From Bacillota bacterium (lineage in GTDB: Bacteria; Bacillota; Dethiobacteria; Dethiobacterales; Dethiobacteraceae): a stretch of 36,392 nt of DNA. A model generated the notes under the pieces. It made no database searches. It saw only the letters and a list, made by a program, of their open reading frames with translations, and had not been told where the DNA came from. The translations under genes were made by a program, and so were the position numbers. Location of the stretch: assembly GCA_012521405.1 (NCBI GenBank), contig JAAYMK010000134.1, positions 1 to 36,392 of the forward strand. The letters are read 5' to 3'. Below, piece by piece: positions 24,674 to 32,793 of this stretch (its first letter is position 1; every line of letters starts with the position of its first letter).

Positions 24674-25333
24674 GTGAAGACAATTTTTACCGGAATTATT
24701 CAAGAGCTGGGCATAGTGCAAAATCTCCAGGTGCAGCAGGATGCCGCCAAATTGAGCGTACGTGCAAAAAAAATTTTAGCCGATGTAAATCTGGGAGACA
24801 GTATAGCCGTAAACGGCGTTTGTTTAACAGTGGTGGATTTTTCTCGTCACCACTTTACCGTGGACATGATGCCGGAAACATTAAGGCGCACAAATCTAGG
24901 GCAACTGAAACCGGGTGATCCTGTTAATTTGGAACCGGCTTTAATGTTGGGTGGACGGCTTGGCGGACATTTGGTGAGTGGCCATATTGATGCTGTGGGA
25001 AAAATCACGGCTAAATACCAAGAAAGCAATGCCATCATTTTTCGCATTGCTGCACCGCCTGCCGTGATGCAGTACATTATACCCAAAGGCAGTATCGCTG
25101 TTGACGGCATTTCTCTTACTGTAGCCACATTGGAGCAAGATACTTTTACCGTTTCCGTCATTCCCCATACAGCGGCACAAACAACTCTAGGTAAAAGAAA
25201 AGTCAATGATCTGGTGAACCTGGAAAATGATCTGATTGGCAAATATGTAGCCCGTTTACTCGCAGGACAAAGAGAAGCTGAAAATACAGGTGAGGTTACG
25301 CTGGAGATGTTAAGTAATTATGGTTTTCTCTAA
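24674..25333 (+). CDS. ribE: Riboflavin synthase, alpha chain
   Basis: Dismutates two 6,7-dimethyl-8-ribityllumazine molecules into riboflavin and its pyrimidine precursor. Two lumazine-binding repeats are visible: FTGIIQELG through VNGVCLTVVDF and ETLRRTNLG, then GGHLVSGHIDAVGKI, DGISLTVAT and HTAAQTTLG. It has 219 residues from GTG 24674. The start is ambiguous: the strong AAAGGAG site (24668-24674) overlaps the GTG, whereas the ATT at 24683 lies 8 bases beyond it and would give MFTGIIQ, the classic family N-terminus. A weaker AAAAGG at 24657-24662 could serve the GTG. Confidence 0.95.
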   Translation: MKTIFTGIIQELGIVQNLQVQQDAAKLSVRAKKILADVNLGDSIAVNGVCLTVVDFSRHHFTVDMMPETLRRTNLGQLKPGDPVNLEPALMLGGRLGGHLVSGHIDAVGKITAKYQESNAIIFRIAAPPAVMQYIIPKGSIAVDGISLTVATLEQDTFTVSVIPHTAAQTTLGKRKVNDLVNLENDLIGKYVARLLAGQREAENTGEVTLEMLSNYGFL

Positions 25334-25390
25334 AAACCCTGCGCAACAAAAGCACTGTTTGGCAAACAACAGCCAAAGGTAGGTGAGAAA

Positions 25391-26587
25391 ATGAATTTTA
25401 ATACCATTGAAGAAGCCATAGAAGATTTAAAGAGAGGCAAAATGATTGTTGTGGTTGACAGTGAGGATCGAGAAAACGAAGGCGATCTAGTCATGGCGGC
25501 GGAAAAGGTTACGCCCGAAGCCATTAATTTCATGGCCAAATACGGGCGAGGATTAATCTGTGTACCACTTACGGCCAAGAGGGTCGAAGAGCTGGATTTA
25601 CCACAAATGGTGGCAAATAATACTGATCGTCATGCCACTGCGTTTACAGTTTCCGTTGATGCCAAAAGCTGTACCACCGGTATTTCGGCAGCGGAACGCT
25701 GCTGCACTGTCCGGGCACTTATTAATCCGGCCACAAAGCCTTCCGATTTGCGCCGCCCCGGTCATATTTTCCCTTTGCGCGCGGCGGCAGGCGGTGTGTT
25801 AAGGCGCGCCGGGCATACAGAAGCAGCGGTAGATCTGGCCGTTTTGGCCGGTTTATATCCGGCCGGTGTCATTTGCGAAATTATGAATGAAGACGGTACC
25901 ATGGCCAGGGTTCCCCAGCTAATGGAATTTGTAAAGAAACACAAATTAAAAATTATCACCATTGCTGATTTAATCAGGTACAGAATGAAAAATGACAAAT
26001 TAATTTTTCGGGTGGCAGAAGCTGATTTGCCTACAATTTATGGTAAATTTAAAATCATTGCCTATGAAAACAATGTGGATGGTAGAGAGCATCTGGCTCT
26101 GGTTAAAGGCGAGGTGGCTGGTACCGAACCGGTGCTTGTCCGTGTCCATTCGGAATGCATGACAGGGGATGTTTTTGGTTCAAAACGCTGTGATTGCGGA
26201 CAACAATTGGCTGCAGCTTTACAGCAGCTTGAAAAAGCAGGCAAGGGAGTTTTAGTTTATATGCGTCAAGAAGGACGCGGCATTGGGCTTATAAATAAAA
26301 TTAAAGCTTATGCTTTGCAGGATCAAGGTAAGGATACTGTGGAAGCCAATGAGGCCTTAGGTTTTCCGGCTGACTTACGGGATTATGGTCTGGGAGCACA
26401 AATTCTCGTGGATTTAGGGGTGCGTAATATACGTCTGATGACAAATAATCCACGTAAAATTAAAGGTTTAGAAGGGTATGGGCTTGCCATTGTAGAACGA
26501 ATTCCATTGGAAATAGAACCGTCTACAGATAATAAAGCTTACCTTTTAACAAAAAAACATAAATTAGGTCATTTACTGGCCCACTAA
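25391..26587 (+). CDS. ribBA: Bifunctional RibBA: DHBP synthase / GTP cyclohydrolase II
   Basis: Supplies both precursors of riboflavin: 3,4-dihydroxy-2-butanone 4-phosphate from ribulose 5-phosphate, and the pyrimidine from GTP. The N-terminal half has [19 protein letters not shown] (acidic metal site), TGISAAERC and [16 protein letters not shown]. The C-terminal half begins near residue 205 and has [19 protein letters not shown] with the zinc Cys, RQEGRGIGL, and [16 protein letters not shown]. It has 398 residues, the usual fused length. The ATG follows AGGTAGGTGAG. The 57-base gap before it holds a 6-base hairpin (TTTGGC/GCCAAA) without a T-run, so I do not call it a terminator. rpe nearby also acts on ribulose 5-phosphate. 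Confidence 0.96.
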   Translation: MNFNTIEEAIEDLKRGKMIVVVDSEDRENEGDLVMAAEKVTPEAINFMAKYGRGLICVPLTAKRVEELDLPQMVANNTDRHATAFTVSVDAKSCTTGISAAERCCTVRALINPATKPSDLRRPGHIFPLRAAAGGVLRRAGHTEAAVDLAVLAGLYPAGVICEIMNEDGTMARVPQLMEFVKKHKLKIITIADLIRYRMKNDKLIFRVAEADLPTIYGKFKIIAYENNVDGREHLALVKGEVAGTEPVLVRVHSECMTGDVFGSKRCDCGQQLAAALQQLEKAGKGVLVYMRQEGRGIGLINKIKAYALQDQGKDTVEANEALGFPADLRDYGLGAQILVDLGVRNIRLMTNNPRKIKGLEGYGLAIVERIPLEIEPSTDNKAYLLTKKHKLGHLLAH

Positions 26588-26625
26588 GATTAACAATAAA
26601 GCCATAAAATGTTGAGGAGGTAACC

Positions 26626-27093
26626 ATGCAGAAAGTATATGAAGGGCAATTGCTCGGACGTAATTATAAATTTGCCGTTGTTGTGGGCAGGTTTAATGAA
26701 TTTATTACCAACAAACTGCTCAGCGGTTGTTTGGATGCTTTAAAGCGTCACGGCGTAGCAGAGGAAAATATTGACTTGGCCTGGGTACCCGGGGCATTTG
26801 AAATTCCTTTGGTGGCAAAAAAACTGGCCGTAAGCGGACGCTATGACGCGATAATCTGCTTGGGGGCAGTTATTCGCGGAGCAACGCCGCATTTTGATCT
26901 TGTGGCCGGCGAAGTTGCCAAAGGGATAGCCAAAGTTAGTTTAGACAGTTTGGTGCCGGTAATTTTCGGCGTCATTACCACCGATACAATTGAACAAGCC
27001 ATTGAACGGGCAGGAACAAAAGCCGGCAATAAAGGTTGGGATGCCGCAGTTAGTGCTCTGGAAATGGCAGATCTTTTGCGTAAAATTTCGTAG
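26626..27093 (+). CDS. ribH: 6,7-dimethyl-8-ribityllumazine synthase
   Basis: Condenses the pyrimidine and the butanone phosphate into lumazine, the substrate of RibE; it commonly forms a 60-subunit capsid-like shell. Motifs: [13 protein letters not shown] at the start, [15 protein letters not shown] (substrate binding), [16 protein letters not shown] with the catalytic His, and [17 protein letters not shown]. It has 155 residues. The ATG is preceded by GAGGAGGTAACC, a strong site. It is the last riboflavin gene and sits only 26 bases before the sigma factor gene. Confidence 0.96.
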   Translation: MQKVYEGQLLGRNYKFAVVVGRFNEFITNKLLSGCLDALKRHGVAEENIDLAWVPGAFEIPLVAKKLAVSGRYDAIICLGAVIRGATPHFDLVAGEVAKGIAKVSLDSLVPVIFGVITTDTIEQAIERAGTKAGNKGWDAAVSALEMADLLRKIS

Positions 27094-27119
27094 CTGCCGC
27101 AAGAAAGAAGGTGAGCGTC

Positions 27120-27749
27120 ATGTCTGATCAGGAAAAATTACTGGTCAGCCACTGTCAAAAAGGAGATCTGGAAGCTTACGACCTTTTAATGCAACGCTAT
27201 GAAAAAAAAGTCTATACACTTTGCTATCGCATGACCGGCAACAAAGAAGATGCGGCAGATTTAACGCAAGAATCATTTTTAAAGGCATTCCGGGCGCTGC
27301 CTTCTTTCCAAGGACAGTCAAGTTTTTCTACCTGGTTGTTTCGCATTGCAACCAATACTTGCCTGGATGAACGACGTAAACGCCAAAGGAAGCCGCAGAT
27401 TTTTTCTTTGGATAATCCGCTTTCCACTGCAGACGGTGAAATTCAGCTTGAATTTGCCGGTAATGAACCGGATCCCCTCCAAATCACTTTAGAGCACGAA
27501 CTGCAAAAAGAAATTCAAGAGCTTTTGCAAAAGCTTCCCCCCAAGCAACGTGCCATCATTGTCATGCGTGACCTGCAGGGCTTTAGCTATGAAGAAATGG
27601 CTGAGACTTTTCAGGTAAGTTTGGGCACAATAAAATCACGCCTCAGCCGGGCGCGCTCTCGCCTGCGGGATCTATATCGACAAAGGGAGGAACAAAAAGG
27701 GCAGAGTTTACATCTAAAGGAGAAAAGGGGGGCGGAGTATGAACTGTGA
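27120..27749 (+). CDS. ECF-type RNA polymerase sigma factor, SigW-like
   Basis: A group 4 (extracytoplasmic function) sigma factor that should direct RNA polymerase to stress-type promoters. Region 2 spans about 20-90 with RYEKKVYTLCYRMTG, DAADLTQESFLKAFRAL and STWLFRIATNTCLDERRK. Region 4 spans about 140-190 with LPPKQRAIIVMRDLQGF and a helix-turn-helix, GTIKSRLSRARSRLRDL. It has 209 residues with a basic tail. ATG 27120 follows AAGGTGAG; an upstream GTG at 27111 overlaps that site. The stop overlaps the anti-sigma start by 11 bases, the usual arrangement for such pairs. Only 26 bases separate it from ribH, so transcription from the rib unit is likely unless there is an internal promoter. 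Confidence 0.93.
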   Translation: MSDQEKLLVSHCQKGDLEAYDLLMQRYEKKVYTLCYRMTGNKEDAADLTQESFLKAFRALPSFQGQSSFSTWLFRIATNTCLDERRKRQRKPQIFSLDNPLSTADGEIQLEFAGNEPDPLQITLEHELQKEIQELLQKLPPKQRAIIVMRDLQGFSYEEMAETFQVSLGTIKSRLSRARSRLRDLYRQREEQKGQSLHLKEKRGAEYEL

Positions 27750-28395
27750 ACAAAGCAGACAATACATGTGTGAATATATAGATGGCATCCTCACTACAGA
27801 AAGACAAAAAGCCTTTGAAGCCCATCTTGCTCAATGTGCCCGCTGTCAACGTGAAGTGGATGAGTTGAAAGCTGCCATTGCTTGGTTGCAGCAGGCAAAA
27901 GAACTGCAACCGCCGGCAGAAGTGCGGCAAAATGTTTTACGCATCTTGCAAGGTGAAGCCGAAACCAAAAAGGTTGTCCGGCCTAAACGGGTGTTCCTGC
28001 AAGCAACTGCAGCGGCTGCTATCTTTTTGTTACTTGTGTTTGGAAATGTGCTGCCGCTTCTAGGGCCGGAACGAAATTTGGCGTCACCACAAGAAATGGT
28101 TCTGATGGGCAGTGAAGATGTGCTAGTAGCGGAAAGCGCAAATAATCTCCAAAGAGTTGCAGGTAATGAGGAAGTAAGTTCCCCGGAAAGAAATCAGGCC
28201 GAGGAAAATGCCGCCGTGCAAGATGCTTTTCCGCCCCAAATTACAGCGGCAAAGGCAAATGAAGCTACTGAAGATACCGCTTACCGTTTCAAGCAACCTG
28301 TTTGGCGGATTTGGTTAAATGTAATTGGCATTCCGGTCTTAGTGGTCTTACTTTGGCGATTAAAGATAGAAAGGAAGCGTTGCCGTGAAAAATAA
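27739..28395 (+). CDS. Anti-sigma factor with zinc finger (zf-HC2/ZAS) and two membrane helices
   Basis: The predicted inhibitor of the sigma factor encoded just upstream. The N-terminal ZAS domain has the H-x3-C-x2-C motif (His29, Cys33, Cys36, plus Cys3) in a typical CEYIDGILTTERQKAFEAHL context. A first membrane helix lies at about 86-108, an acidic extracytoplasmic segment at 109-188, and a second helix at about 190-206 before a basic tail. That leaves both ends in the cytoplasm, unusual for this group, where one helix is common. Release probably requires proteolysis, but no partner protease is here. The start (ATG after GGAGAAAAGGGGGG) overlaps the sigma gene by 11 bases, and its own stop overlaps the polA start by 11 bases. 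Confidence 0.87.
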   Translation: MNCEQSRQYMCEYIDGILTTERQKAFEAHLAQCARCQREVDELKAAIAWLQQAKELQPPAEVRQNVLRILQGEAETKKVVRPKRVFLQATAAAAIFLLLVFGNVLPLLGPERNLASPQEMVLMGSEDVLVAESANNLQRVAGNEEVSSPERNQAEENAAVQDAFPPQITAAKANEATEDTAYRFKQPVWRIWLNVIGIPVLVVLLWRLKIERKRCREK

Positions 28396-31021
28396 TAAGT
28401 TTCTCATTTTAGACGGCAGCAGTTTGCTTTATCGCGCTTTTTTTGCTTTGCCGCTATTACAAACAAAACAGGGCCTGTATACCAACGCTGTCTACGGTTT
28501 CACCATGATGCTCTTCAGGCTCTTGGAAGATGAAGCTCCCGGCTATATTGCCGTGGCTTTTGATAAAAGCAGGGAAACTTTTCGCCACGAGAAATTTAGT
28601 GCTTATAAAGGTAAAAGGGAAAAGACACCGCCTGAATTGGTTGAGCAAATTGACTATGTGCACCGGCTTTTGCAGGCCCTGCAGATACCGGTAGTGGAAA
28701 TAGACAAATATGAGGCGGATGATATTATTGGTACCTTGGCAACCAAAGCTCTACAAAAAGAGTTGGTTCCGGTCATTGTCAGCGGAGATGCCGATATTTT
28801 TCAGCTGGTGGATTTACCCTGTGAGATTATTTACACACGCCGCGGCATTACGCAGGTGGAAAGATATAACGAGGATAAGTTACAGGAGCGCTATGGCTTG
28901 TCTGCCAAGCAATATATTGATTATAAAGCTTTAAAAGGTGATCCCTCCGACAATATTCCCGGTGTTCCCGGGATCGGTGAAAAAACGGCAATCAAATTAC
29001 TAACTGCATACGGTTCCCTGGAGGGAATCTATGAGCATTTAGATGAAATTAAAGGCAAACTGCGGGAAAACTTGGAAACATACCGCCAGCAGGCTTTTTT
29101 AAGCCGGTGGCTGGCAACTATTCTCAAAGATGTACCATTGAATTTTAAAGCGGAAGATTTTCAGCGCCGTGAGCCGCAATATGCAGAGCTGCGCCGGCTT
29201 TTTCAGCAATTGGAGTTTTCCAGTCTGTTGGAAAAACTGCCCGCGGTGGAAAATAAAGCTGCCACAGCGGAAAAAGAAAGTTTTGCGATAATTTCCCTTG
29301 CCCAATGGGAAGAGTTTAGCAGGTCACTTCCAGCTGCTACACGCTTGGCAGTGATGCCTGTCCCGGTTGAAGCCGGTTGGCAGGACAGCCTTTCCGGCTT
29401 GGCCATAGCCACGGAAAAGGAAACTTATTATCTTAATTTTCATGATAACAGTGATGCCGCCCGTGCTTTCACAACTTTTTTGGCTGGTTCCTGTGAGCTT
29501 TTGCTTTATGATGCTAAAGTCTGGAGCAATCTCTGCTGGCAGCTAACAGGCAGGGAACTGTCCGGGTCTTTTTTTGATGCCACTTTGGCGGCGTATTTGC
29601 TTGATCCCCTGGAAAACGGTTATCCACCGTCTAAACTGGCACAAAAATACTTACAACGCCGACTGCCTGTTCCCGGCAAAAAAGATAAAGATCTTGCCCT
29701 GGTACAGGCGTACGCCTGCGCTGCAGCACGCACCTTGTTTGATTTATATCAAATATTAAGGGATAAACTGGAAGAATATAATCTTACCCGGCTTTATTAT
29801 GACTTAGAGCTGCCTTTGACACTAGTGTTGGCGCAAATGGAACGTACAGGTGTTTATGTAGATAAAGAAACTTTAAACCAGTTGCGTCAAGAATTCCAAG
29901 GGCGAATCGCCAAACTGGAAGAGCGGATATATAAAGTGGCCGGTGAGCGCTTTAATTTGAATTCACCCAAACAGCTCTCCTATATCCTGTTTGAAAAACT
30001 TGGTTTGCCTGTCATTAAAAAAACAAAAACAGGTTACTCCACAGATGCCCAAGTTTTGGAGGAACTGGCTCCTTATCATGAAATTGTGGCTGATATTTTG
30101 CAGTATCGTACTTTGGTAAAATTATTAGGCACTTATTTGGAAGGCATGGCGAAACTGATTAATCCGCAAACAGGACGCATCCATACTACTTTTCACCAGA
30201 CCGTTACCGCCACCGGCCGTCTCTCTAGTTCCGACCCTAACCTGCAGAATATACCTATTCGCCTGGAAGAAGGCCGGCGGATCAGAAAAGCGTTTATGCC
30301 GTCAAAACCAACACAATTGCTTTTATCCGCCGATTATTCACAAATTGAATTAAAAGTATTGGCACATGTATCACAGGATAAAGTTTTAATTGATGCTTTC
30401 CGGAAAAATGAAGATATTCATACCAGGACGGCGGCTGAAGTTTTTGGCATTGAGCCATCGCAAGTGACCAAAGAATTGCGCGAACGGGCAAAGGCGGTAA
30501 ACTTTGGTATTATTTATGGCATTAGCGATTATGGTCTTTCACGCCAACTGGGAATTACGCGGCAGGAAGCCAAAAGTTATATTAAACGCTATTTTGAACG
30601 GCTTTCCGGTGTGGAACAATATAGAAAACGCATTGTAGCGGAAGCCAGGGAAAAAGGCTATGTTACTACCATTTGTAATCGCCGGCGCTATTTACCCGGC
30701 ATCAATGCACGCAATTATAACCAGCGCACTTTTGCTGAACGCACAGCCATGAATACGCCCATTCAAGGCTCTGCCGCCGATATTATTAAGCTGGCCATGC
30801 TGAAAATAAGTGAAAGCTTAAAACCTTATGGAGAACAGGCAAAAATGATTTTGCAGGTGCATGACGAATTGGTTTTTGAAGTGGAAGAAAGTATTTTGCC
30901 GGAAATTGCTAAAATGGTGCGTAGGGAAATGGAAGGAGCCATTGAACTGGCAGTGCCGCTGACGGTAGATGTAAAAGTAGGACCCAACTGGGCACAAAAG
31001 CAACCACTAAAAGACATGTAA
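28385..31021 (+). CDS. polA: DNA polymerase I, lacking a functional 3'-5' proofreading site
   Basis: Fills gaps and removes RNA primers. The 5'-3' nuclease domain is intact (about 1-290): ILDGSSLLYR, VAFDKSRETFR, YEADDIIGTLA, VSGDADIFQLV and GDPSDNIPGVPGIGEKTA. The 3'-5' exonuclease region (about 298-470) is vestigial: VMPVPVE stands where the Asp-x-Glu pair is expected, YDAKVWS shows no Asp at the second site, and YACAAARTLFDL lacks the last Asp. The polymerase domain shows SADYSQIELK (about 648), RAKAVNFGIIYG (about 700) and QVHDELVFE (about 823). It has 878 residues. The GTG start follows AAGGAAG and overlaps the anti-sigma stop by 11 bases. Bacillus polA types likewise often lack proofreading. 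Confidence 0.95.
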   Translation: MKNNKFLILDGSSLLYRAFFALPLLQTKQGLYTNAVYGFTMMLFRLLEDEAPGYIAVAFDKSRETFRHEKFSAYKGKREKTPPELVEQIDYVHRLLQALQIPVVEIDKYEADDIIGTLATKALQKELVPVIVSGDADIFQLVDLPCEIIYTRRGITQVERYNEDKLQERYGLSAKQYIDYKALKGDPSDNIPGVPGIGEKTAIKLLTAYGSLEGIYEHLDEIKGKLRENLETYRQQAFLSRWLATILKDVPLNFKAEDFQRREPQYAELRRLFQQLEFSSLLEKLPAVENKAATAEKESFAIISLAQWEEFSRSLPAATRLAVMPVPVEAGWQDSLSGLAIATEKETYYLNFHDNSDAARAFTTFLAGSCELLLYDAKVWSNLCWQLTGRELSGSFFDATLAAYLLDPLENGYPPSKLAQKYLQRRLPVPGKKDKDLALVQAYACAAARTLFDLYQILRDKLEEYNLTRLYYDLELPLTLVLAQMERTGVYVDKETLNQLRQEFQGRIAKLEERIYKVAGERFNLNSPKQLSYILFEKLGLPVIKKTKTGYSTDAQVLEELAPYHEIVADILQYRTLVKLLGTYLEGMAKLINPQTGRIHTTFHQTVTATGRLSSSDPNLQNIPIRLEEGRRIRKAFMPSKPTQLLLSADYSQIELKVLAHVSQDKVLIDAFRKNEDIHTRTAAEVFGIEPSQVTKELRERAKAVNFGIIYGISDYGLSRQLGITRQEAKSYIKRYFERLSGVEQYRKRIVAEAREKGYVTTICNRRRYLPGINARNYNQRTFAERTAMNTPIQGSAADIIKLAMLKISESLKPYGEQAKMILQVHDELVFEVEESILPEIAKMVRREMEGAIELAVPLTVDVKVGPNWAQKQPLKDM

Positions 31022-31039
31022 AGAGAAAGAGTGACAACA

Positions 31040-31864
31040 ATGCCTGAACTACCTGAAGTGGAAACTATACGCAGGGATTTGGCAGCTTTACTGGGCGGCC
31101 GCATTTTTGCCGAGGTAGAGATATATTATTCCGGCTCTATAAAAATTCCCACTGCCACCCGCCTGCAGCAGGAATTGCCCGGCCGTAAAATCACAACTAT
31201 AAACCGGCGCGGCAAATATTTGCTGATTCACTTACATGATGACACAGTTCTTGTCATTCACTTGCGCATGACGGGACAGCTATTATTTTGTGAGCATAAT
31301 TATTCCCCCGATAAACATACCCATATGGTTTTTCATTTTCGCGATGGCACTGCTTTAGTCTTTCACGATGTGCGTAAATTTGGCACAATTTACTGGCTGC
31401 CCGCTCACGCCCTTGGACAAATTAAAGGACTTTCCACCTTGGGACCTGAACCTTTTTCTCCTGAATTTAACGCAGATTATCTCTTTGCGCAAGCAAAAAG
31501 GCGTAAAACCAGCATTAAAGCACTGCTGCTTAAGCAGGAGGTTATTGCCGGGCTTGGCAATATCTATGCCGATGAAGCTTTATACCGGGCAGGTATCCGC
31601 CCCGACCGTCCGGCTTCAACTTTAAATCTAGAGGAATGTAAAAAATTATACCAAAGTATTTGTGAAGTGCTAAACGAAGCTATTTACTGGCGGGGAACCA
31701 CCATGAGTGATTACCGTGATGCAGCCGGCGGCCGTGGAGCATTTCAAAATCATTTACAGGTTTATAAGCAAAACGATAAACCCTGCCTCCGGTGCGGGCA
31801 AAAGATTCACCGCACAGTGGTGGCCGGCAGAGGTACCTACTTCTGTCCCTCTTGCCAAAAATAA
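31040..31864 (+). CDS. mutM: Formamidopyrimidine-DNA glycosylase
   Basis: Excises oxidised purines such as 8-oxoguanine and cuts the abasic site by beta-delta elimination. It begins MPELPEVETIRRDL, so Pro2 is the nucleophile and Glu3 and Glu6 are catalytic; Lys59 sits in RRGKYLLIHL. The helix-two-turn-helix segment includes VIAGLGNIYADEALYRAGI. The C-terminal zinc finger has CLRCGQKI and YFCPSC (four Cys). It has 274 residues. ATG 31040 is chosen because the enzyme must start with Met-Pro. It lies 18 bases after polA, as in B. subtilis, and the operon ends at the terminator 25 bases downstream. Confidence 0.97.
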   Translation: MPELPEVETIRRDLAALLGGRIFAEVEIYYSGSIKIPTATRLQQELPGRKITTINRRGKYLLIHLHDDTVLVIHLRMTGQLLFCEHNYSPDKHTHMVFHFRDGTALVFHDVRKFGTIYWLPAHALGQIKGLSTLGPEPFSPEFNADYLFAQAKRRKTSIKALLLKQEVIAGLGNIYADEALYRAGIRPDRPASTLNLEECKKLYQSICEVLNEAIYWRGTTMSDYRDAAGGRGAFQNHLQVYKQNDKPCLRCGQKIHRTVVAGRGTYFCPSCQK

Positions 31865-31888
31865 ATAAAAGCTGATTTTGACAAAAAT

Positions 31889-31920
31889 AACGTGGTGTTG
31901 CAAACATCACGTTTTTTTTT
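31889..31920 (+). terminator. Strong Rho-independent terminator after mutM
   Basis: AACGTGGTGTT (31889-31899) pairs with AACATCACGTT (31903-31913), one G-T pair, three-base loop, then a long T-run. This is the first clear terminator downstream of the riboswitch terminator at 23516. Confidence 0.95.
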
Positions 31921-31998
31921 TGCCCCGGAAAAGAAGTCTAAGCACCATTTGCCAGTGACGCCATACTATGAAATTAGTCGCAGATGGGAGGGAGTAAA

Positions 31999-32619
31999 TT
32001 GCCAATTATTTCTGTCATCTTGTTGTGTATGGCAGTATCTGTTGACGGCTTTGGCGTCGGTTTTTCTTATGGACTACGCAAAGTACATATTCCGCTGCCT
32101 TCACTTTTCATTATTTGTTTATCGTCTGCACTTTCAATTTTTATCTCCATGCAGGTAGGCAGCCGTGTGGCAGATGTTTTTGGTGAAGGGCCGGCCTCAT
32201 ATTTTGGCGGAATAATGTTAATGCTTGTGGGTTTTTATCTCATCAAGCAGGCTTTTTTTTGCAAAAAGGAAAAACCTACTCCAGAAATGCCCAAAAAAAC
32301 CGGCTTGGCTTTATTAGCAGCTATTTTACGGGAGCCGGAAAAGGCCGATTTTGATCGCTCCGGTGAAATTAACGCACGGGAAGCAGTTATTTTAGGTGTG
32401 GCGCTTGCCCTTGATGCCTTTGGTACAGGTTTTAGTGCAGCCATGATGGGTTTTTCACCGCTTGCCGTTTCCTTGACAGTAGGCATTACTAAACTTATTT
32501 TTCTTTCCGCCGGCTTGGTTTTCGGAAAACAATATGCGCAAAAATTTAAAGAGGGAAACGCCACTTTCGTGGCCGGAGTGGTTTTAATGCTCCTGGGTCT
32601 GAAACATGTTTTCAGCTAA
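31999..32619 (+). CDS. ytaF: Sporulation membrane protein YtaF
   Basis: YtaF is a membrane protein related to the MntP cation exporter family and is annotated as sporulation-related; its transport substrate is not settled. Six membrane helices are predicted, with the paired family motifs MAVSVDGFGVGFSYGLR (about 11-27) and ALALDAFGTGFSAAMMG in the second half, each with an Asp inside the membrane. Between them a cytoplasmic loop has DFDRSGEIN, resembling an EF-hand calcium loop. The start is TTG 31999 after GGGAGGGAG, giving 206 residues; an ATG at 31984 lies before that site. It follows polA-mutM as in B. subtilis. Confidence 0.88.
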   Translation: MPIISVILLCMAVSVDGFGVGFSYGLRKVHIPLPSLFIICLSSALSIFISMQVGSRVADVFGEGPASYFGGIMLMLVGFYLIKQAFFCKKEKPTPEMPKKTGLALLAAILREPEKADFDRSGEINAREAVILGVALALDAFGTGFSAAMMGFSPLAVSLTVGITKLIFLSAGLVFGKQYAQKFKEGNATFVAGVVLMLLGLKHVFS

Positions 32620-32685
32620 ATTAACCTAACCATTTTAACATTAAAGGGAAAATTATCGCTTTTAAAATGCAGTTTTATCATCGCT

Positions 32686-32717
32686 ACAGGCGGTGCTTGA
32701 ACCGCCTGTGTTCTTTT
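32686..32717 (+). terminator. Rho-independent terminator after ytaF
   Basis: ACAGGCGGT (32686-32694) pairs perfectly with ACCGCCTGT (32701-32709) around a 6-base loop, followed by TTCTTTTT. The rest of 32620-32793 is AT-rich, and no correctly spaced promoter for the next operon could be fixed in it. Confidence 0.9.
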
Positions 32718-32793
32718 TAGCAGAACTTGTACATATATTATTTTTAAACAGTGCTTTAATTGTTGCTTTGCCAGGAAAGGGAGGTGGTTCCAG

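Noticed and set aside
25350-25380. Hairpin TTTGGC/GCCAAA between ribE and ribBA as a terminator
   Set aside because: No T-run follows, and it overlaps the ribosome site region of ribBA.
32718-32793. Promoter for the dpp genes
   Set aside because: AT-rich with TTGTAC and TATATT elements, but none correctly spaced; not called.
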